DNA from: Ceratopteris richardii
Taxonomy: Eukaryota; Streptophyta; Polypodiopsida; Polypodiales; Pteridaceae
Assembly (NCBI GenBank): GCA_020310875.1
Contig: CM035413.1
Span: forward strand, 165,313,306 to 165,377,305
Reading direction: 5' to 3'
Length of the DNA: 64,000 nt
Shown: piece by piece, positions 35,804-49,790 of the stretch
Layout of the letters: each line of letters opens with the position of its first letter
Position numbering within the stretch: position 1 is the stretch's first letter
Notes under the pieces: model-generated
The model's input: only the letters and a program-made list of their open reading frames with translations
Told to the model about the DNA's origin: nothing
Databases searched by the model: none
Position numbers and translations under genes: made by a program

Positions 35804-36878
35804 AAAGGAAAAGTGGAGGAAAAAAGGAAAAAATAATAAAAGAAAAAGTATAGTCAAAATTCATGATGAGTAAGAGATACAATATCTTGCCTTGTAGTTA
35901 GTAGCATGTAGTGGAGAAAGTGGTGAGTTAAGAAGGAGGCACAAACTTCTTCACATGCTCATTGGTTATAAAAGTGAAGTGGGAGCACATTCAAAACAAG
36001 GAGAGAAAGAGGCAAGAGCTCCCAGTAGTCGGATCTAGCCATTTTGTCATTTTCGCTTTCCCTTAGACTCGTTCCAGCCGCACGTCACTTTGTACACAGC
36101 TCTGTTGCAGAGCTCATATCTCCGTGCATATGTAACCATTTTATGCGTTTAAACATTCATTGGAAAGCTTAGCTTGTTTACTTTCTTCATATCAAATATG
36201 TCTTTGAAAGCTTATGTAGTTTGTGAGATATCAGTGAAAGAGTGAAGTCCAATTTTTTAGTATGCCTGTGTAGATAGGTAGTCTATTTTGGTCGGTTCAG
36301 TTTCGCGACCAAAACATATCCAAATTGCGTGATTTTTGTCTTGTTGGAAAGCTCTTGGCATTTACTTTCAGTGTCGCAAATAGCTTATTCAGATCATTCA
36401 TACTTTGTGAGATATCTATCATAGAGTAAACTCTAGTTTTATAGTGTACTTATGTGTGCAGGTGCTCTATCTTGGTGAGTTGAGTTTCCTGATCAAATCT
36501 CATCCAAATTACTTGATTTTTAGCTTGTTGGAAAGCTATTTGTGTCTACTTTCTCTATACCAAATATCTTGCTCAAAGGATATATATATTCAGAGAGCTA
36601 TCAGTTCGAGAGTGAAGCTCAGTTCTTCAGCATACCTGTGTGGACAGGTAGTTCATCTTCGACAGTTGTCTTTCCTAATCAAAACTTGTCCAAATAATGT
36701 CATTTACAGATTGTTAGAAATCCCTGTCTGTCTACTTTGATTGCCTAAAGTATCAAGTCCATTTGAGTTTTGTACTGAGAGTAGCAAGCTATCTAAGGTG
36801 CAGATGTTTGTCCAAGTGTTGGACATACAAGGGTTCACTACACACTTCCGTTGCGCATAGGAGAACTCATTCTCCACA
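35804..36878 (+). repeat. Copia A2 3' LTR, second part
   Basis: Continues the LTR after the gypsy insertion; has TATAAAAG at about 35968 and ends CTCATTCTCCACA at 36878. Together with 23694-23763 it defines a complete LTR of about 1,145 bp. Its last 60 bp match the LTR tails at 4607-4666 and 19078-19137. Confidence 0.88.
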
Positions 36879-37987
<1,109 letters not shown>

Positions 37988-38586
37988 CAATGAAAGTAAC
38001 ATAAAACCTGCAACCACCCATAGATGTGGTCTTTGCAGCACCCCAAACTGTATGTACTATTTCTAGCACATTCTCAGTAACATGCTTATCATGTGGAAAC
38101 AATGATCTTGACTGTTTAGCAAATGGACATGCTGCACATACCTTTTGCATCTCTGAAACCTTGAAATTTTGTAGTCCATGAACGATCTCCTTTGACTACA
38201 TGAGTTTCAACCTTTGCAGATTTGCATGTCCAATTTGTTTGTGGCACATCTCTATATCAGCAATAACTCGTGCACCTTTTGCAAACATGGCTGCATTCAT
38301 TTCAGGAACTTTCACATTTAAGGTTAACATCCTACCCACTTTGTTTCCTTCGGCAATCAATCATCCACCATGTTTGTATTCTTCTACATATAACCCATCA
38401 GCATTGAACCTGACTTGTAATCCCTAGTAAACCATTTATCCAACAGAAAAGAGATTCTTTGTTATGTTTGGAACATGAAACACCTTAGCAAGATGTTTTA
38501 CCTTCCCATCCTCCATAGACAATGCTATGTTTCTTGTATGCACGATAGGATGTGATGTATCATCACCTATTTCAACATATCTAGGA
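37988..38586 (-). pseudogene. pol: Copia B2 integrase N-terminal part and pre-integrase region
   Basis: Minus-strand codons read MQKVCAACPFAKQSRSLFPH, VHTVWGAAKTTSMGG and CRFYVTFI, the zinc finger and first core motif. A three-base deletion removes the Asp of the HTDVWG motif seen in B1 (ACATCTGTATG versus ACTGTATG), so the first catalytic Asp is lost. The pre-integrase region continues to the insertion at 38586. Confidence 0.8.
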
Positions 38587-39477
38587 CATTAGGAAAAAAG
38601 GTGAACCTTGCATGGGCCTTGTAAGGATTCCTAATTTTCAGGGATTAAAGAGCTTAATACATGGGATTTAGAGGGCAAGAAAAACCACTAGTGGTATTGG
38701 GCAATAAAATATTCTTTGAATGATATGTCTATTTTGAATCCTTATGTGTCATCATCCATGGCCGTTAGATCATTTACATCAATGGCTCATGTTAATTCAC
38801 GTGAAAAGGTAGAGAGAGAGTATGTCAGGCATCGTGGGAGTTTGGGACAGGCTTTTCATCATTCTCTGCAAAGTTTGTGACCATTATATGTAGACAAATC
38901 GGACGTTATAGCACAAATGGGGCTGATGGGATTTCGAAATTTGGTGTGAGCCATTGCTTGGAGCCTTTGATCGGATGGCTTTGATTAAAAGGCGCCTTTT
39001 TCTTGAATATGAGCCATATCAGCCATAGGATCAAAGCCAAATCCAAAGGCCATGAGTTGAAGCGTCGTCTCCCATCAATATTCAAACAGAACTGTCTGAT
39101 TCAACTCGTGATCCAAGGGTGTAAGACATTCGGCGCTTTCTCTCATCATGGCAATGATCTAAGCCACTTGTTCTCAGTCCAATCCAAGGGTCACGAATCA
39201 AATATGCCTTGACTTTTGCTATTTGATCTAACCCTTTGATCTCGAAAGCAATCCAAGTGCTCCAAATGAAATTCGAGCTTTCCAAAACCATTCTCAAAAG
39301 GAAATCCACTAGTTCTACCTGGTTTTGCTATGTTTGACCATTCAAAAACAAGGAAGCCTATGCCTAGCCTATTTGATTAAGGGACTAGACTGTGGCCACC
39401 ACCCTCTTCTCATTGGTCCATCCCTAATCACTCCTTGAGCTAAAAGGCCCATGCAAGGTTCACCTTTTTTCCTAATG
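38587..39477. mobile_element. 891-bp terminal-inverted-repeat element (MITE-like)
   Basis: CATTAGGAAAAAAGGTG... at 38587-38620 is repeated exactly, inverted, at 39444-39477: a perfect 34-bp terminal inverted repeat. Copia B1 (around 11930) lacks the element: the flanks ACATATC-TAGGAC and GAACTCCTAATTTCTAC correspond to ACATATCCAAGAACTGGGAATTTCTAC there. The offset change between the array units (26,657 to 27,548) equals 891. No long target duplication is evident, perhaps 3-4 bp (GGAC/GAAC). The interior shows no transposase. The superfamily is unassigned. Confidence 0.85.
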
Positions 39478-40563
39478 AACTCCTAATTTCTACCAACTAC
39501 TAAACCATTCTGCATGATTGGTCATGTGATTTGAAGCACCTGAATCAACATACCAGACATTATCATTCGATTTTGAAATGCCAACAGACATCGTATTCAT
39601 CATGTGATGTTGAACCATGAACAGCTTCTCAAAATCATCTGCACTTGTCAATGCATAGTTGTTTTGCTGCCTTTTGTTATTTTGATTCTTCAACCTGCAA
39701 TCACGTTCAAAGTGTCCAAGTTTACCACAATTCCAGCATCCTTTACTATCATTACCTGAATCATTTCTTTGGAATCTTTTGCAACCTCTTTGGCTCCCGC
39801 TGCCTCAAAACTGTCCTCTTCCTCCTACACGATTATGTTGTTGACCTTGGTCTTGGTTAGTGTTTCCTCTTCCACTTCCGAAACCTCTACCTCTACCTCT
39901 TCCTCTTCCAGAGTAGAATACCTGCTCAGAACTAGGCTTTCCTTGAGAGTTTGAATCCTCACCAAGATTCTTTTCTTCAATAATCATCATGGATACCAAA
40001 TCAGCAAAATTCAAAATATTTTCTGTGGTCTGTATAGACATTCTGAACTACTTATATATCGCTCCTAAACCACGAAGGCACACTTCAACCTTATCATCAT
40101 CATCATCTACATTTATGCCAATAGATGCAAGTGACTCACATATGCTTTTGATTTTCAAAGTGTAGTCACTTACTAACATGCTCTTCTTTTCCAATGTATG
40201 CAGCTCCTTCTTGAGTTGCAATTTTTGTGCCTTTGTATTATTCTCATACAAAGTGACCAAACTATTCCAAGCCTCTTTCGGAGTCTTGGCATCTTGTATA
40301 TGCCCAAGCATGCTATCATGTATGCTAACAAATAGCCAATACATTACCTTTCATGCTTCTTGATTCCATTCCTCATATGCTCTTAACTAGTCTGCAGTTC
40401 GATTCCTCGCTAGTAACTATGAAGCATTTTTGTTCTCTCCTTTGATGTACTTCGAGTAGCCTTTTCCCATCAGCAAATTCGTAATTCTGAATCTCCAAGC
40501 ATGGAAGTTGTTCTTGTCCAGCTTATCACTCATGAGCTGACTCATTCCATCTATGTTTGCCAT
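39478..40563 (-). pseudogene. gag: Copia B2 gag and protease
   Basis: The ATG complement at 40561-40563 opens MANIDGMSQLMSDKLDKNNF. The capsid (SMLGHIQDAKTPKEAWNSL, LQLKKELHTLEKKSML) is followed by an Arg/Gly-rich linker, zinc knuckle CWNCGKLGHFERDC (about 39746-39705; intact C-x2-C-x4-H-x4-C) and protease WYVDSGASNHMT (about 39550). Stops at about 40046 and 39804 break the frame. Confidence 0.85.
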
Positions 40564-41006
40564 TTCTACAGCAATTCACAACACTCCAAACACTACAAGC
40601 AACACTTTGAACACTATCGCACTATGATGTGACAATTTGATCTCAGAAAAACACAGTTTTCGTGTATCAACAGTACATGGAATCACTTGAAACTCAGGAT
40701 CTCAAATATGTGAGTGTTGTCAAACATAGTACAAGTTACACTTTTTGAAAGTGACCTAGTTTTTTTGTGGGCCCCACCTTGCGAGCTTGAAATAGAGGTC
40801 GAGATGGCTCTGAAACTTTGATCTGACAAAAATAAGTGACCCTAAAGGGACAACTCTCAAAACTATTTTGAGGTCTTCTACCTTCATGCCGATTTTCATA
40901 GCAAATGGAGGTCGTTCGTGAATTGTGTTTTCTCCATGCCTTGCCGCGTAGTCTTCATTGTCGCCTTCTCCATGAGCTCTCTACAGCCACGCTGGATCTG
41001 ATACCA

Positions 41007-41449
41007 TGTCACAAGGAAGGAGATAAGGAAGAGATCTCACACACACACACTCTCACTCTCAAGGAGAAGCACACACATAGATTGAGGCAAGGAAGAAACG
41101 ATCTTCTTCTCCTTCTTCTATTACATAAAAAGGAATGTACAAGAATGACTTGAAATAGGAATACAACAAGTGCAATATATAAAGACCAGTACATAAGGAA
41201 AAACCTAATGTTCGTGAATGAGTGAGCTGGCAAGGAACAAATGTGCCATCACCCTCAGTAGATAAATCTAATAAAGCTGAATGAAGTATCCCTGACATAT
41301 ACTGGTGTGACCACAATACATGATAGAGAAACAAAGAACCGATATGTGTCACCCTGGATGATCACATGTTGAGCTTGATATCTCAATCGACCTTGCATGA
41401 GCGTGGGGCTAGTAGTAGTGAATTGGGTCAAGCAAATATGGCTCCATCA
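41007..41449 (-). repeat. Copia B2 5' LTR
   Basis: 443 bp, homologue of 13459-13899, next to the primer site, with a TTTATATATTG box at about 41180. Outer boundary inferred from TG/CA termini. Confidence 0.65.
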
Positions 41450-43216
41450 ATTTAGCCTATTATGCCACAATTGACTCCTCCTCAACTAGTTTATCAGCCA
41501 CTTCGTCCTACTCAGTCAGCTTCTCAGCTAGTTTTCCAAAAAAATACTGATAAACAAGGAAGTGGCGGTATGAGGTGTGTCTGGTGTCATAGTCAAGATC
41601 ATGCAATGTATGTCTGTGATGAGTCAAAGCAGGCTAAGGATAATGAACTTGTAGTTGAAGTTGATAGAATATTATGTGACTTTAGAACATGACTTCCTCT
41701 CATAAGTCCACAGGAGAGGGACCATAGATGAGAACAGGGAATTATAGCCCCCATGTTTTGCCCAAATTTCATGAAATTCATATATTTCTATCTCAAAAAC
41801 ACATACAAATACATGTACAAATTCATAACATTTGATCCATGCAATTGGGCAAAACACTCAAGTGTTTGTAAACCTTCAAATTCTTGCGTGAGAAAACTCC
41901 TTGCACAATGTTCATAGAATATTTGCAATTTCTCTTAAAAAAAACACCAAATGGTATGGAAATTTGCAAAACAAAACTTCAAGTGGTACTCTAAATATGT
42001 CAAAAAATTCACATCATTTGGACTCTCCAATTATGAGAAAACCATGTAGAAAATCACCTTTGTAGGCCTTCTAGATAGAAACTTTTATAGGAAGTCTGAG
42101 CAATTGAGATTTTTTCACCTATAAAAAAGTATAGATTCTATGAAAGGATGAGATTAATTAGAGCTTTTATCACCTAGAAATCTACAAACTTTAAGAAGAA
42201 ATAACTATTCCTATATAAAATTACAAACAATCCAATGTGCAACAATACCTACATAAAGATTCTTAACTTTATAGCTACCTTCAAACTCAAGAAAGAGTTT
42301 TGAACTAAGATAAATATCATTTTCCAATGTGATGTCCCATACCATCATTCATTCATATAAGTGAATAATATCACATTCGATTGAAAACTTGTCTCATTTC
42401 TCTTGTCTTGTTTAAAAACCTTTTACTTCATGTGAGAACTTCTTGAAATGCACTACCTTGAAGTATGTTTGAAGTACAAGAGATGTACCAAGACTAAGTT
42501 TCGATATTACTTTATGTGAATGAGCCTTTATTTGGAAGACCTTTGTATATGAGCAATATAACCGTTTCTTAAGATTCATCATTTAAGAGTCCCCTTTTCA
42601 TGCACCTAAAAATAGTATGAGATTTTAGTGCATGTTTGGTGAATACTTTTATGCATGGTTATTTATCCTAATGATCATGCATATAATAAGAATATGTAAC
42701 TCTTGAGAATTACCTAAGTTTGGGTAAAATGAGAATGAGACAAATATTTAAATAACAAGATGTACGTTTTAAATCAATCATCTAATTTAAACTATGAATT
42801 AAATCTTAGTTGGTCTCAATAATGAAACCCAACTAGATGAATCTAGAGTACATGGCTGGGTATACTCTAATTAGCGATAGCTAATGGTTACCCCGAGTTT
42901 CCATTTGTTTAAAAGTTTTCTTTGGAAAAACCCAGGGAAGTGATCTTAAAACTCTCTAACCATGAAAAAATTAGTTTTATTAGCATTGAAAGTCACCTGA
43001 ATGCACAAATAGAAATGAGAATTGAAATGGATTCTCATTGGTAGCAACAAAGAAAAGCATTTCAAGAATCCATTAGATCTTCTTAAAACTCAAGAAACCC
43101 AAGCCCTAAAATTTAATGCTTCTAGAAATCTCGAACTTTTTCCTTCCAATTCGTGAGTACAAGAGCATTAATGAAAAACCAAGTTATTTCTATACCAAAA
43201 GCAATGAGTGAAACTC
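41450..43216. repeat. Non-coding flank with gag zinc-knuckle relic, unit 2
   Basis: A 76-codon plus-strand frame at 41462-41692 holds an intact CCHC knuckle CVWCHSQDHAMYVC, followed by KQAKDNELVVEVDRIL: the nucleocapsid end of another retroelement gag into which copia B inserted. The rest is AT-rich, without a visible gene, and matches 13900-15666. Confidence 0.6.
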
Positions 43217-43303
43217 TGTAGGAGACTTAAACCCTCCAAGGATAATGAGATATCGTAGTTTTTATCAAGAATGATGAACAAAAACCTTGAAATTGCTTCT
43301 TTT
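43217..43303. repeat. Stub of a third X repeat
   Basis: TGTAGGAGACTTAAACCCTC continues to match X for about 87 bp with about 5 percent difference, then diverges at TTTTTAAGCATGCC. It marks the right edge of the array. Confidence 0.7.
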
Positions 43304-43419
43304 TAAGCATGCCAGAGTAAGCTTCTAGAATTTTAATTACTTAATCATAAGTACTTTGAAAGGAAAAAGCTTAATAAGAAAAGGATTGTGTAGTCAAAAC
43401 GTAGGTAATTTTATCTCCA

Positions 43420-45490
43420 AGACTTGATTGCATCTCATATATGATTTATGATAATTACTTCTAATTGGAGCTATGAAGGAATCTATGGAAGCAGAAATAA
43501 AGAGGAACTACATGGAACATCACCACATTAGGATAACATCCATTAGTTTTCCAACAAGGAAAACAATTTTGGAAGGTCTTATTTTATTTTCAGAGCATTA
43601 AATCTCTTAAATAAAGATTTTCCCTAGGAATTTCAAAGCCAAGTACTAGGAAATGATGTTTGCTTTTTGGGAGATACCTTGTGCTCTTAATTTGATGTCA
43701 CAAAAAAATATAAAAGGTATTTAAAAGGTATATTGGAAGGTGGAAGTGAATTGTCCAAAGGGATTGGAAATCAAATATGGCTTTAATCCAAGACAAAGAA
43801 GACATACGTTAAAAGAGACTTCACCTCAATAAGAAACTTCCATTGGTTGCTTACCATCATTAATAATCATACGTTAAAAGAAAATATTGACAATGAGAGT
43901 ACAATAAGCAAGACATAATTCGAAATTTGTCTCGAGGTAGAGATGATTAGAATCACCTTGAAGAAGTTGATTTCTCAACAATGTTGTGATATAAAGACTC
44001 GATTTTACCAAGTGGAAGGGGCTCCAACTATTATATATGTCTCTAATAATGTACATAATGTAATGCATCTTTAATGGAGCAAGCAAGTTATAAGTCATCC
44101 CAAGTCCATGAAAGGAAGTACACATTCATCCCAACTCAAAATAATGTGGAATTAAAAATGTTCTAAAGTATGGTAGATGTTTGAAGTAGGAGATTTCGGA
44201 TATCTTTTTTGCTCATGCCCCATGCGTTTAAAAGAGTTCAGACTTATAATGAAGTTCCTAAGACTAAAGAAAACAATCACATGCCAATAGGAGCTACTCG
44301 AAAACAAATGAGTTTCTTTTCAAAACTCTATAGAGTGATCATCTACGATTTGTGTCCGTAATGTAGAAAGTTTTGGAAGAAGTGTGAAACTCGTCTCAGT
44401 ATGAAGTGTGAAAGTGGTGTCTCTATGATAATTAAAATGGATTCTCATTGTTATGCAACAAAGAGAATAATTCCAAGAATGTCAAGCCCTCAAGTCTGAA
44501 TACAAGAGCAATAATGAATACAAGAGCATTAATGAGAAAGCAAGTTACATTTATTCAAAAATCGATGATTGAAACTCTCTAGGAGACTTGATTGTATCTC
44601 ATATAAGATTTACGATGATTACGTCTTACTAGAGCTACGAGGGAATCTATGGAAGAACAAAGAAAGAGGAAACTATATGGAACATCACCAAATTAGGTTA
44701 AGATCCAGTAGTTTTCCAACAAGGAAAACAATTGTGGAAGGTCCTATTGTATTTCCATTGCGTTAAATCTCTTAATGAAAGATTTTCCCTTGGGATTTCA
44801 AAGCCAAGTACTAGGAAATGATGTTTTATTTTTGAGAGATACCTTGTGCCCTTAATTTTATGTCATAAATACATATCAAAGGTAATTTAAAGGTATATGG
44901 CAAGGCACCTCGTTTTCGGTAGTTGTAGTTAGAGTATGTCACCTCGTTTTGGATCATTCAATTGGTTGCTTACCATCAATAATAATCATATGTTAGAAGA
45001 AAAAATTAACAATGAGAGGACAATACTCAACCCAAAATTTGAAATTTGTCTCGAGATAGAGATGTGCTGATATAGAGACTCAATTTTACCAAGTGGAAGG
45101 AGCTACAAATTTTATATATGTCCCTAATGATGTACATAATGTAATGCATCTTCAAAAGGAGCAAACAAGTTATAAGACATCCGAACTCTATGTAAGGAAG
45201 CACACATTGAATCCCAACTCAAGATAATGTGGAAGTATGGTAGATGTCAAATTGGAAGTAGGAGATTCTGGATATCTCTTTTGCTCATTCCCCATGTCAA
45301 CAATCCTAAGAATAAATAAAACAATCCTAAGAATAAATAAAACAATCCTAAGACTAGACAAACGATCCTAAGACTCGGAAATCAATGTGTTTCTCTACAA
45401 AACTCTATGGAGTGATCATCAAGGAAGAAACAATATGAAAGGTTTGTAATGTAGAAATTTTGGAAGAAGTGTGAAAGTGGTGTCTATATG
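43420..45490. repeat. Direct duplication, about 1 kb each (43420-44420 and 44578-45490)
   Basis: Both copies begin near GACTTGATTG(C/T)ATCTCATAT and share ATGGAACATCACCA(C/A)ATTAGG, TTTTCCAACAAGGAAAACAATT and, at the end, AACTCTAT(A/G)GAGTGATCATC and TTTTGGAAGAAGTGTGAAA. They differ by many substitutions and indels. The join at 44569 (GAAACTCTCTAGGAGACTTG) resembles the X repeat boundary (GAAACTCTGTAGGAGACTTA). A short tandem of CAATCCTAAGAATAAATAAAA lies at 45308-45350. No gene seen here or in 45490-46030. Confidence 0.7.
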
Positions 45491-46038
45491 AAGCCCTCTT
45501 ACATAGTTCTAAAAAGGAAATAAGGGATTCAAGGGAAACCCACCCTTTATGTACAAGTAAGTCTCCATAGAATGTGATAGAAAGATGAGGATAGTCCCAA
45601 CGCATAGATGGGAATTTCATCACCATCTTTTGCACAGTACTTTATCACTAACAAATAACTTCTCTAATAAAACAATCTCCATATTTTTAGTTAATGAAAA
45701 AGATTAAAGCATGTATCTATGGGGATAGGAACTTCCAATCCCACCTCAACATAGACATGCCAACCTTTGGCCCGATACACTGTTGGGCTTTGAACCAATT
45801 GCTAATGCACATGCACTACTGTAGCTTCAGCTTCATGGAGCAAATCAATTATAAATATGGCTTAGAACCATTAAGCATTCAATCCATCTTTGAGTATTCT
45901 TTCTATGTCGAGTTGTTTTGTAATTTCCAGTAAACCGAATAAAAGCTTCATTGATCGTATTCGTAGATTTTTTTGCATAAGAGAAAAGCAAAAGCAACCC
46001 CAGGAAAAAGCATTGTCGGTAAGGCCTCCGTAATGTAC

Positions 46039-46047
46039 ATAAATATA
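46039..46047 (+). promoter_or_regulatory. Possible TATA box of the polyubiquitin gene
   Basis: ATAAATATA lies 102 bases before the ATG, leaving room for a transcription start near 46070 and a leader of about 75 bases. I see no clear leader intron of the kind common in plant polyubiquitin genes. Promoter function is inferred from position only. Confidence 0.4.
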
Positions 46048-46130
46048 CAGGCCTTTGAATGTTCTTCCCCAGACGAGAATCAGCGCATTGCGATCGTCCT
46101 CCTGATCATCGTCGTAGGTCTGAGGTATAG

Positions 46131-46859
<729 letters not shown>

Positions 46860-47685
46860 GATGGATGGAGACAATGTGATGAAGGCTGCTGTGTTTTCGA
46901 TATGATGTAGGCTGTAGACGATTCTATCCCCTTTTCTTTTTGTTTTCTTTTCGTAACATGCATGGATTTGTTCCTGCTAACAACATACGATTTTAAACTA
47001 TGCACTTTATATGCTTCTAAAAGTGTAATGGATCATAATCTTGAGATGCATTCAATGTTGCGAATTACTAGGTGTTTCCCTTTGAAGCATTCATTCTGTT
47101 AAGAAAGCTCCATGTGCTTTCGATTTCAGGAGATATTTGTGGTCTAGTTAAAAATTAGCGAGTATTATGCTGTGAAGCCATGAAATTTGTCCGGAGCATT
47201 TTCAAAGATATATTTCTGGAGTGGTGGACTTTTGTGTCCTCCTTTCATTATACATATGTTATTTTTGAAAGATACATTTATGGAGTGTTCTCAGAGTCAT
47301 TTCTGGATTTGTCGTGTTTGTTTTTTTTTTGGTTGTCTGCTCCTCCTTACAGTCATCTTCACATTGAGCATAATTGTCTCGTGATATTGCTGATCCTATG
47401 GATGAATTTCCTTCCGTTAGCAAGCTCGTGATATGGATGAAGGGTAAAGACCTGAATTTTGCTAACATAATAATTTCTAGTACTTAGGCAGGGAGAATTC
47501 TTCTTTGCCTTGATGGTAAATATTCCATCATAGTAAATGCATTATTACCGACTTTTTGTATATCTCAGTTTTGTAAATATTGGAAGAGGTGATTTGCATC
47601 TAGCTCTTTTGGTTTGGATTTTGAGTATGAAAACCTTAATCAGTGTACAGCGGGCCCCTTGCTTTGCCTTTAGAAAATGCCCTCA
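46860..47685. other. Downstream region without recognisable gene
   Basis: Sequence after the ubiquitin stop, presumably 3' untranslated and flanking DNA. T-rich tracts occur near 46930 and 47320. No repeat or coding region that I recognise. Confidence 0.5.
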
Positions 47686-48010
47686 CACTACAAGAATAAA
47701 CGGGGCATAGCAATGCTTAACGCGACACATTTTCATCACTTCATGATTGAGCATTTCGTCAGAGTGGCCATTGAGCGCATACCATCATCTAAGAGATGTT
47801 AATCTCAATGTTATTTCCGATGTTGTTACCAATGCTAAGAGCAATGTAAACATTAGCGTCGATGATTTCGCGTCACTTATATGACTTGGCTGAAAGTGCT
47901 GCTTATACTGTAGGCATTGTCACTTATACGATGCTAAGGCATCGCTTATATAACACAACCGAGTATCGGGGCACGATAGTTTTTCATCGCTTATGTGAGG
48001 TTTACAAAAA
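47686..48010. mobile_element. Solitary CACTA transposon end
   Basis: CACTACAAGAATAAACGGGG followed by CATAGCAATGC closely matches the left terminus of the complete element (51773). Subterminal copies of CATCGCTTAT-type motifs follow at about 47938 and 47985. No partner terminus ending GTAGTG with matching flank TCA was found downstream before the copia LTR, so the element is truncated. A CT-rich stretch continues to about 48160, with nothing recognisable to 48430. Confidence 0.7.
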
Positions 48011-48429
48011 ATCAAAAATGTTAAACCACTCTTCGATCGTCATTCACGCGCATTTGATCGAAGAGATCTCCAACGTTTAGATCTATGGTGTGGTTACGAC
48101 CTCTTGCTCGATCTCTATCTTATTGTCCCTCCCTCTCTCTGATCTATCTCTTTCTTTCCATGTGAAACGTTACGGGTAAGCATGATACCTTATATATTCA
48201 CTTATTATAAAGGCAAACTTTACTTGATTAATTTATATGAATGTGACTTTATTCCTATGTGTGCTTAAGTAAGTGTGCGTTTACGCTTTATTAGAATATG
48301 TATACTTATAAGAAATATAATATATTTATTAGAATGTGTGTTTGTGTGCTTTGTATGATGTATGTGTTTTATAAATATTCGAATTAATATGTGTTGGTCT
48401 TGTGAAGAGATTGATTTGTATTTGGTAAA

Positions 48430-49474
48430 GATGAAGTGATGTTGTAGAAACTTTGCACTACACTAGCCAAATGAACTCCAGGGATATGTAGTGGGCCCTT
48501 TTAGATTGCCAAAGGATTTATTATGCATCCTATGTATCTTGGAAGGTCACTTTAAAGAAGTTGAATCAAAATAGACTCATTTGACCAATAGTCAACATGA
48601 TGAAATTTTGTAATTTGGTCATGAATGCTTCAGTATTTCACTTAGTGCTCATTCTCTGATTACAATTGACTAGAGAGATTTTAGAGGAATCTTATTAGGA
48701 AGCAAATACAACCTATTGGGACTTATTTCATATAGAATGATTGACCATACTAAGAGAAATAAGTTTAGCAAGTCAGGTATCTGATCCGGACTTTTTAGGA
48801 GGTGGAAGATGCAGAGATACAAGTGACTTCAAATGAATATATCTCACGATTTTGAACTCCAAATGCAATGAAAATTTGGTACTATAGAGTAGACTTAGAG
48901 AGATAAATTTATCAAGTTAAATCACTCAAAATGATGCACCATGTTGAGAGAAACCATCCTTGCAATGTGACTACACTACACTCAGAAGTATGGCAGTGAA
49001 CACTACACTCACATAGCCATAAAGATATGGTCACAAACGATCATGAAAATAAATATATATTGAATGTAAAGTACAACGGACTTATTGGTACATGTTTCTA
49101 CATTGAGATCACACTCTGATATGGCAAGAAGTTTAAATAATGGTGTTGTTAACCCCATGACTAAACGATGTGTATATATCGTGATGATTGGAGCCAAGAT
49201 TTGAATTTGAATCTTGGTCACCTAAACCTAATCTCCTAACTTTTAGTGATTGATTCTCTAACTAATTCAATCATGAATTCATCGAGTTATTTTCCTACTC
49301 ATCAATTGGATTCAATGACTTTAGATTCGTTCACTTTTATATCAAGTAAAAACTCAAAGGTTACAAGAATGAGTTCAGAAGTGAACTCTTCAAAGCTTTA
49401 TCATTTGATTTAAGTTTCTTTGTCATTTGAAGACTCAAGACAACACTTTGAATTGTCATGAACTTGTTCCACCA
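48430..49474 (-). repeat. LTR of copia F (same LTR family as D and E)
   Basis: The segment ends (plus strand) at CTTGTTCCACCA, directly before TCTCCCCCTCAATTC, the complement of a polypurine tract, so it is the 3' LTR of a minus-strand element. 48650-49080 matches 59205-59590, and parts resemble the copia E LTR (60600-61488). The left edge is approximate. Confidence 0.55.
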
Positions 49475-49790
49475 TCTCCCCCTCAATTCAAGTAAGCTTG
49501 AGGTCTTCAATCTTCCAAGATTATGTGCAAACCATTCATACCTTTGAATTTATTGAGTTTTGTTCCATCTAATGCCTTGGTTAAAGTGTCCGCACATTGT
49601 TGATGGGTTGACACATAAGATAGCTGAATTTCCTTGTGCCATCTAATGCCTTGGTTAAAGTGTCACCAAAAATACATGGAGTTCCAATCTCCAATCCAAG
49701 ATCTGTAAATAGTGTCTTCATCCACATTGCTTCTTAAGTGGCTATGGCTCTGTATTCAGCTTCAGTAGAAGAGAGAGCAACTATAATTTA
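49475..49790 (-). pseudogene. pol: Copia F RNase H terminal fragment
   Basis: Minus-strand codons read VALSSTEAEYRAIA, EAMWMKTLFTDLGLEIGTPCIFGD and then EIQLSYVSTHQQCADTLTKALDGTKLNKF, the end of a copia RNase H, with an internal deletion around 49650 where the TLTKALDGTK phrase is repeated. The copia D LTR cuts off the rest at about 49790. Confidence 0.7.

Larger units (their letters stand above)
19078..36878 (+). mobile_element. Ty1/copia retrotransposon A2, interrupted by a gypsy element
   Basis: Same structure as A1: LTR tail 19078-19137, primer site 19140-19151, gag, protease, integrase, reverse transcriptase, RNase H, polypurine tract, and 3' LTR in two pieces (23694-23763 and 35804-36878). 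The inserted gypsy element occupies 23764-35798. It shares A1's gag-linker stop, integrase frameshifts and 150-bp integrase duplication, so it is a duplicate of an already dead element. Confidence 0.88.
37988..41449 (-). mobile_element. Ty1/copia retrotransposon B2, reverse strand, 3' truncated
   Basis: Homologue of copia B1 (11331-13899) at about 95 percent by eye. Minus-strand order: LTR 41449-41007, primer site TGGTATCAGATCC (complement of 40994-41006), gag, protease, start of integrase. It ends at 37988 inside integrase, and an 891-bp inverted-repeat element interrupts it at 38587-39477. Confidence 0.87.

Noticed and set aside
45694..45933. 79-codon frame upstream of the ubiquitin gene
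   Set aside because: Short, no domain and no promoter or splice context; likely chance.
48448..48500. CACTACAC and GTAGTGGGCCC phrases as possible partner ends for the solitary CACTA terminus at 47686
   Set aside because: They do not continue into the conserved CACTACAAGAA...ACGGG terminus, and the flanking TCA is missing.
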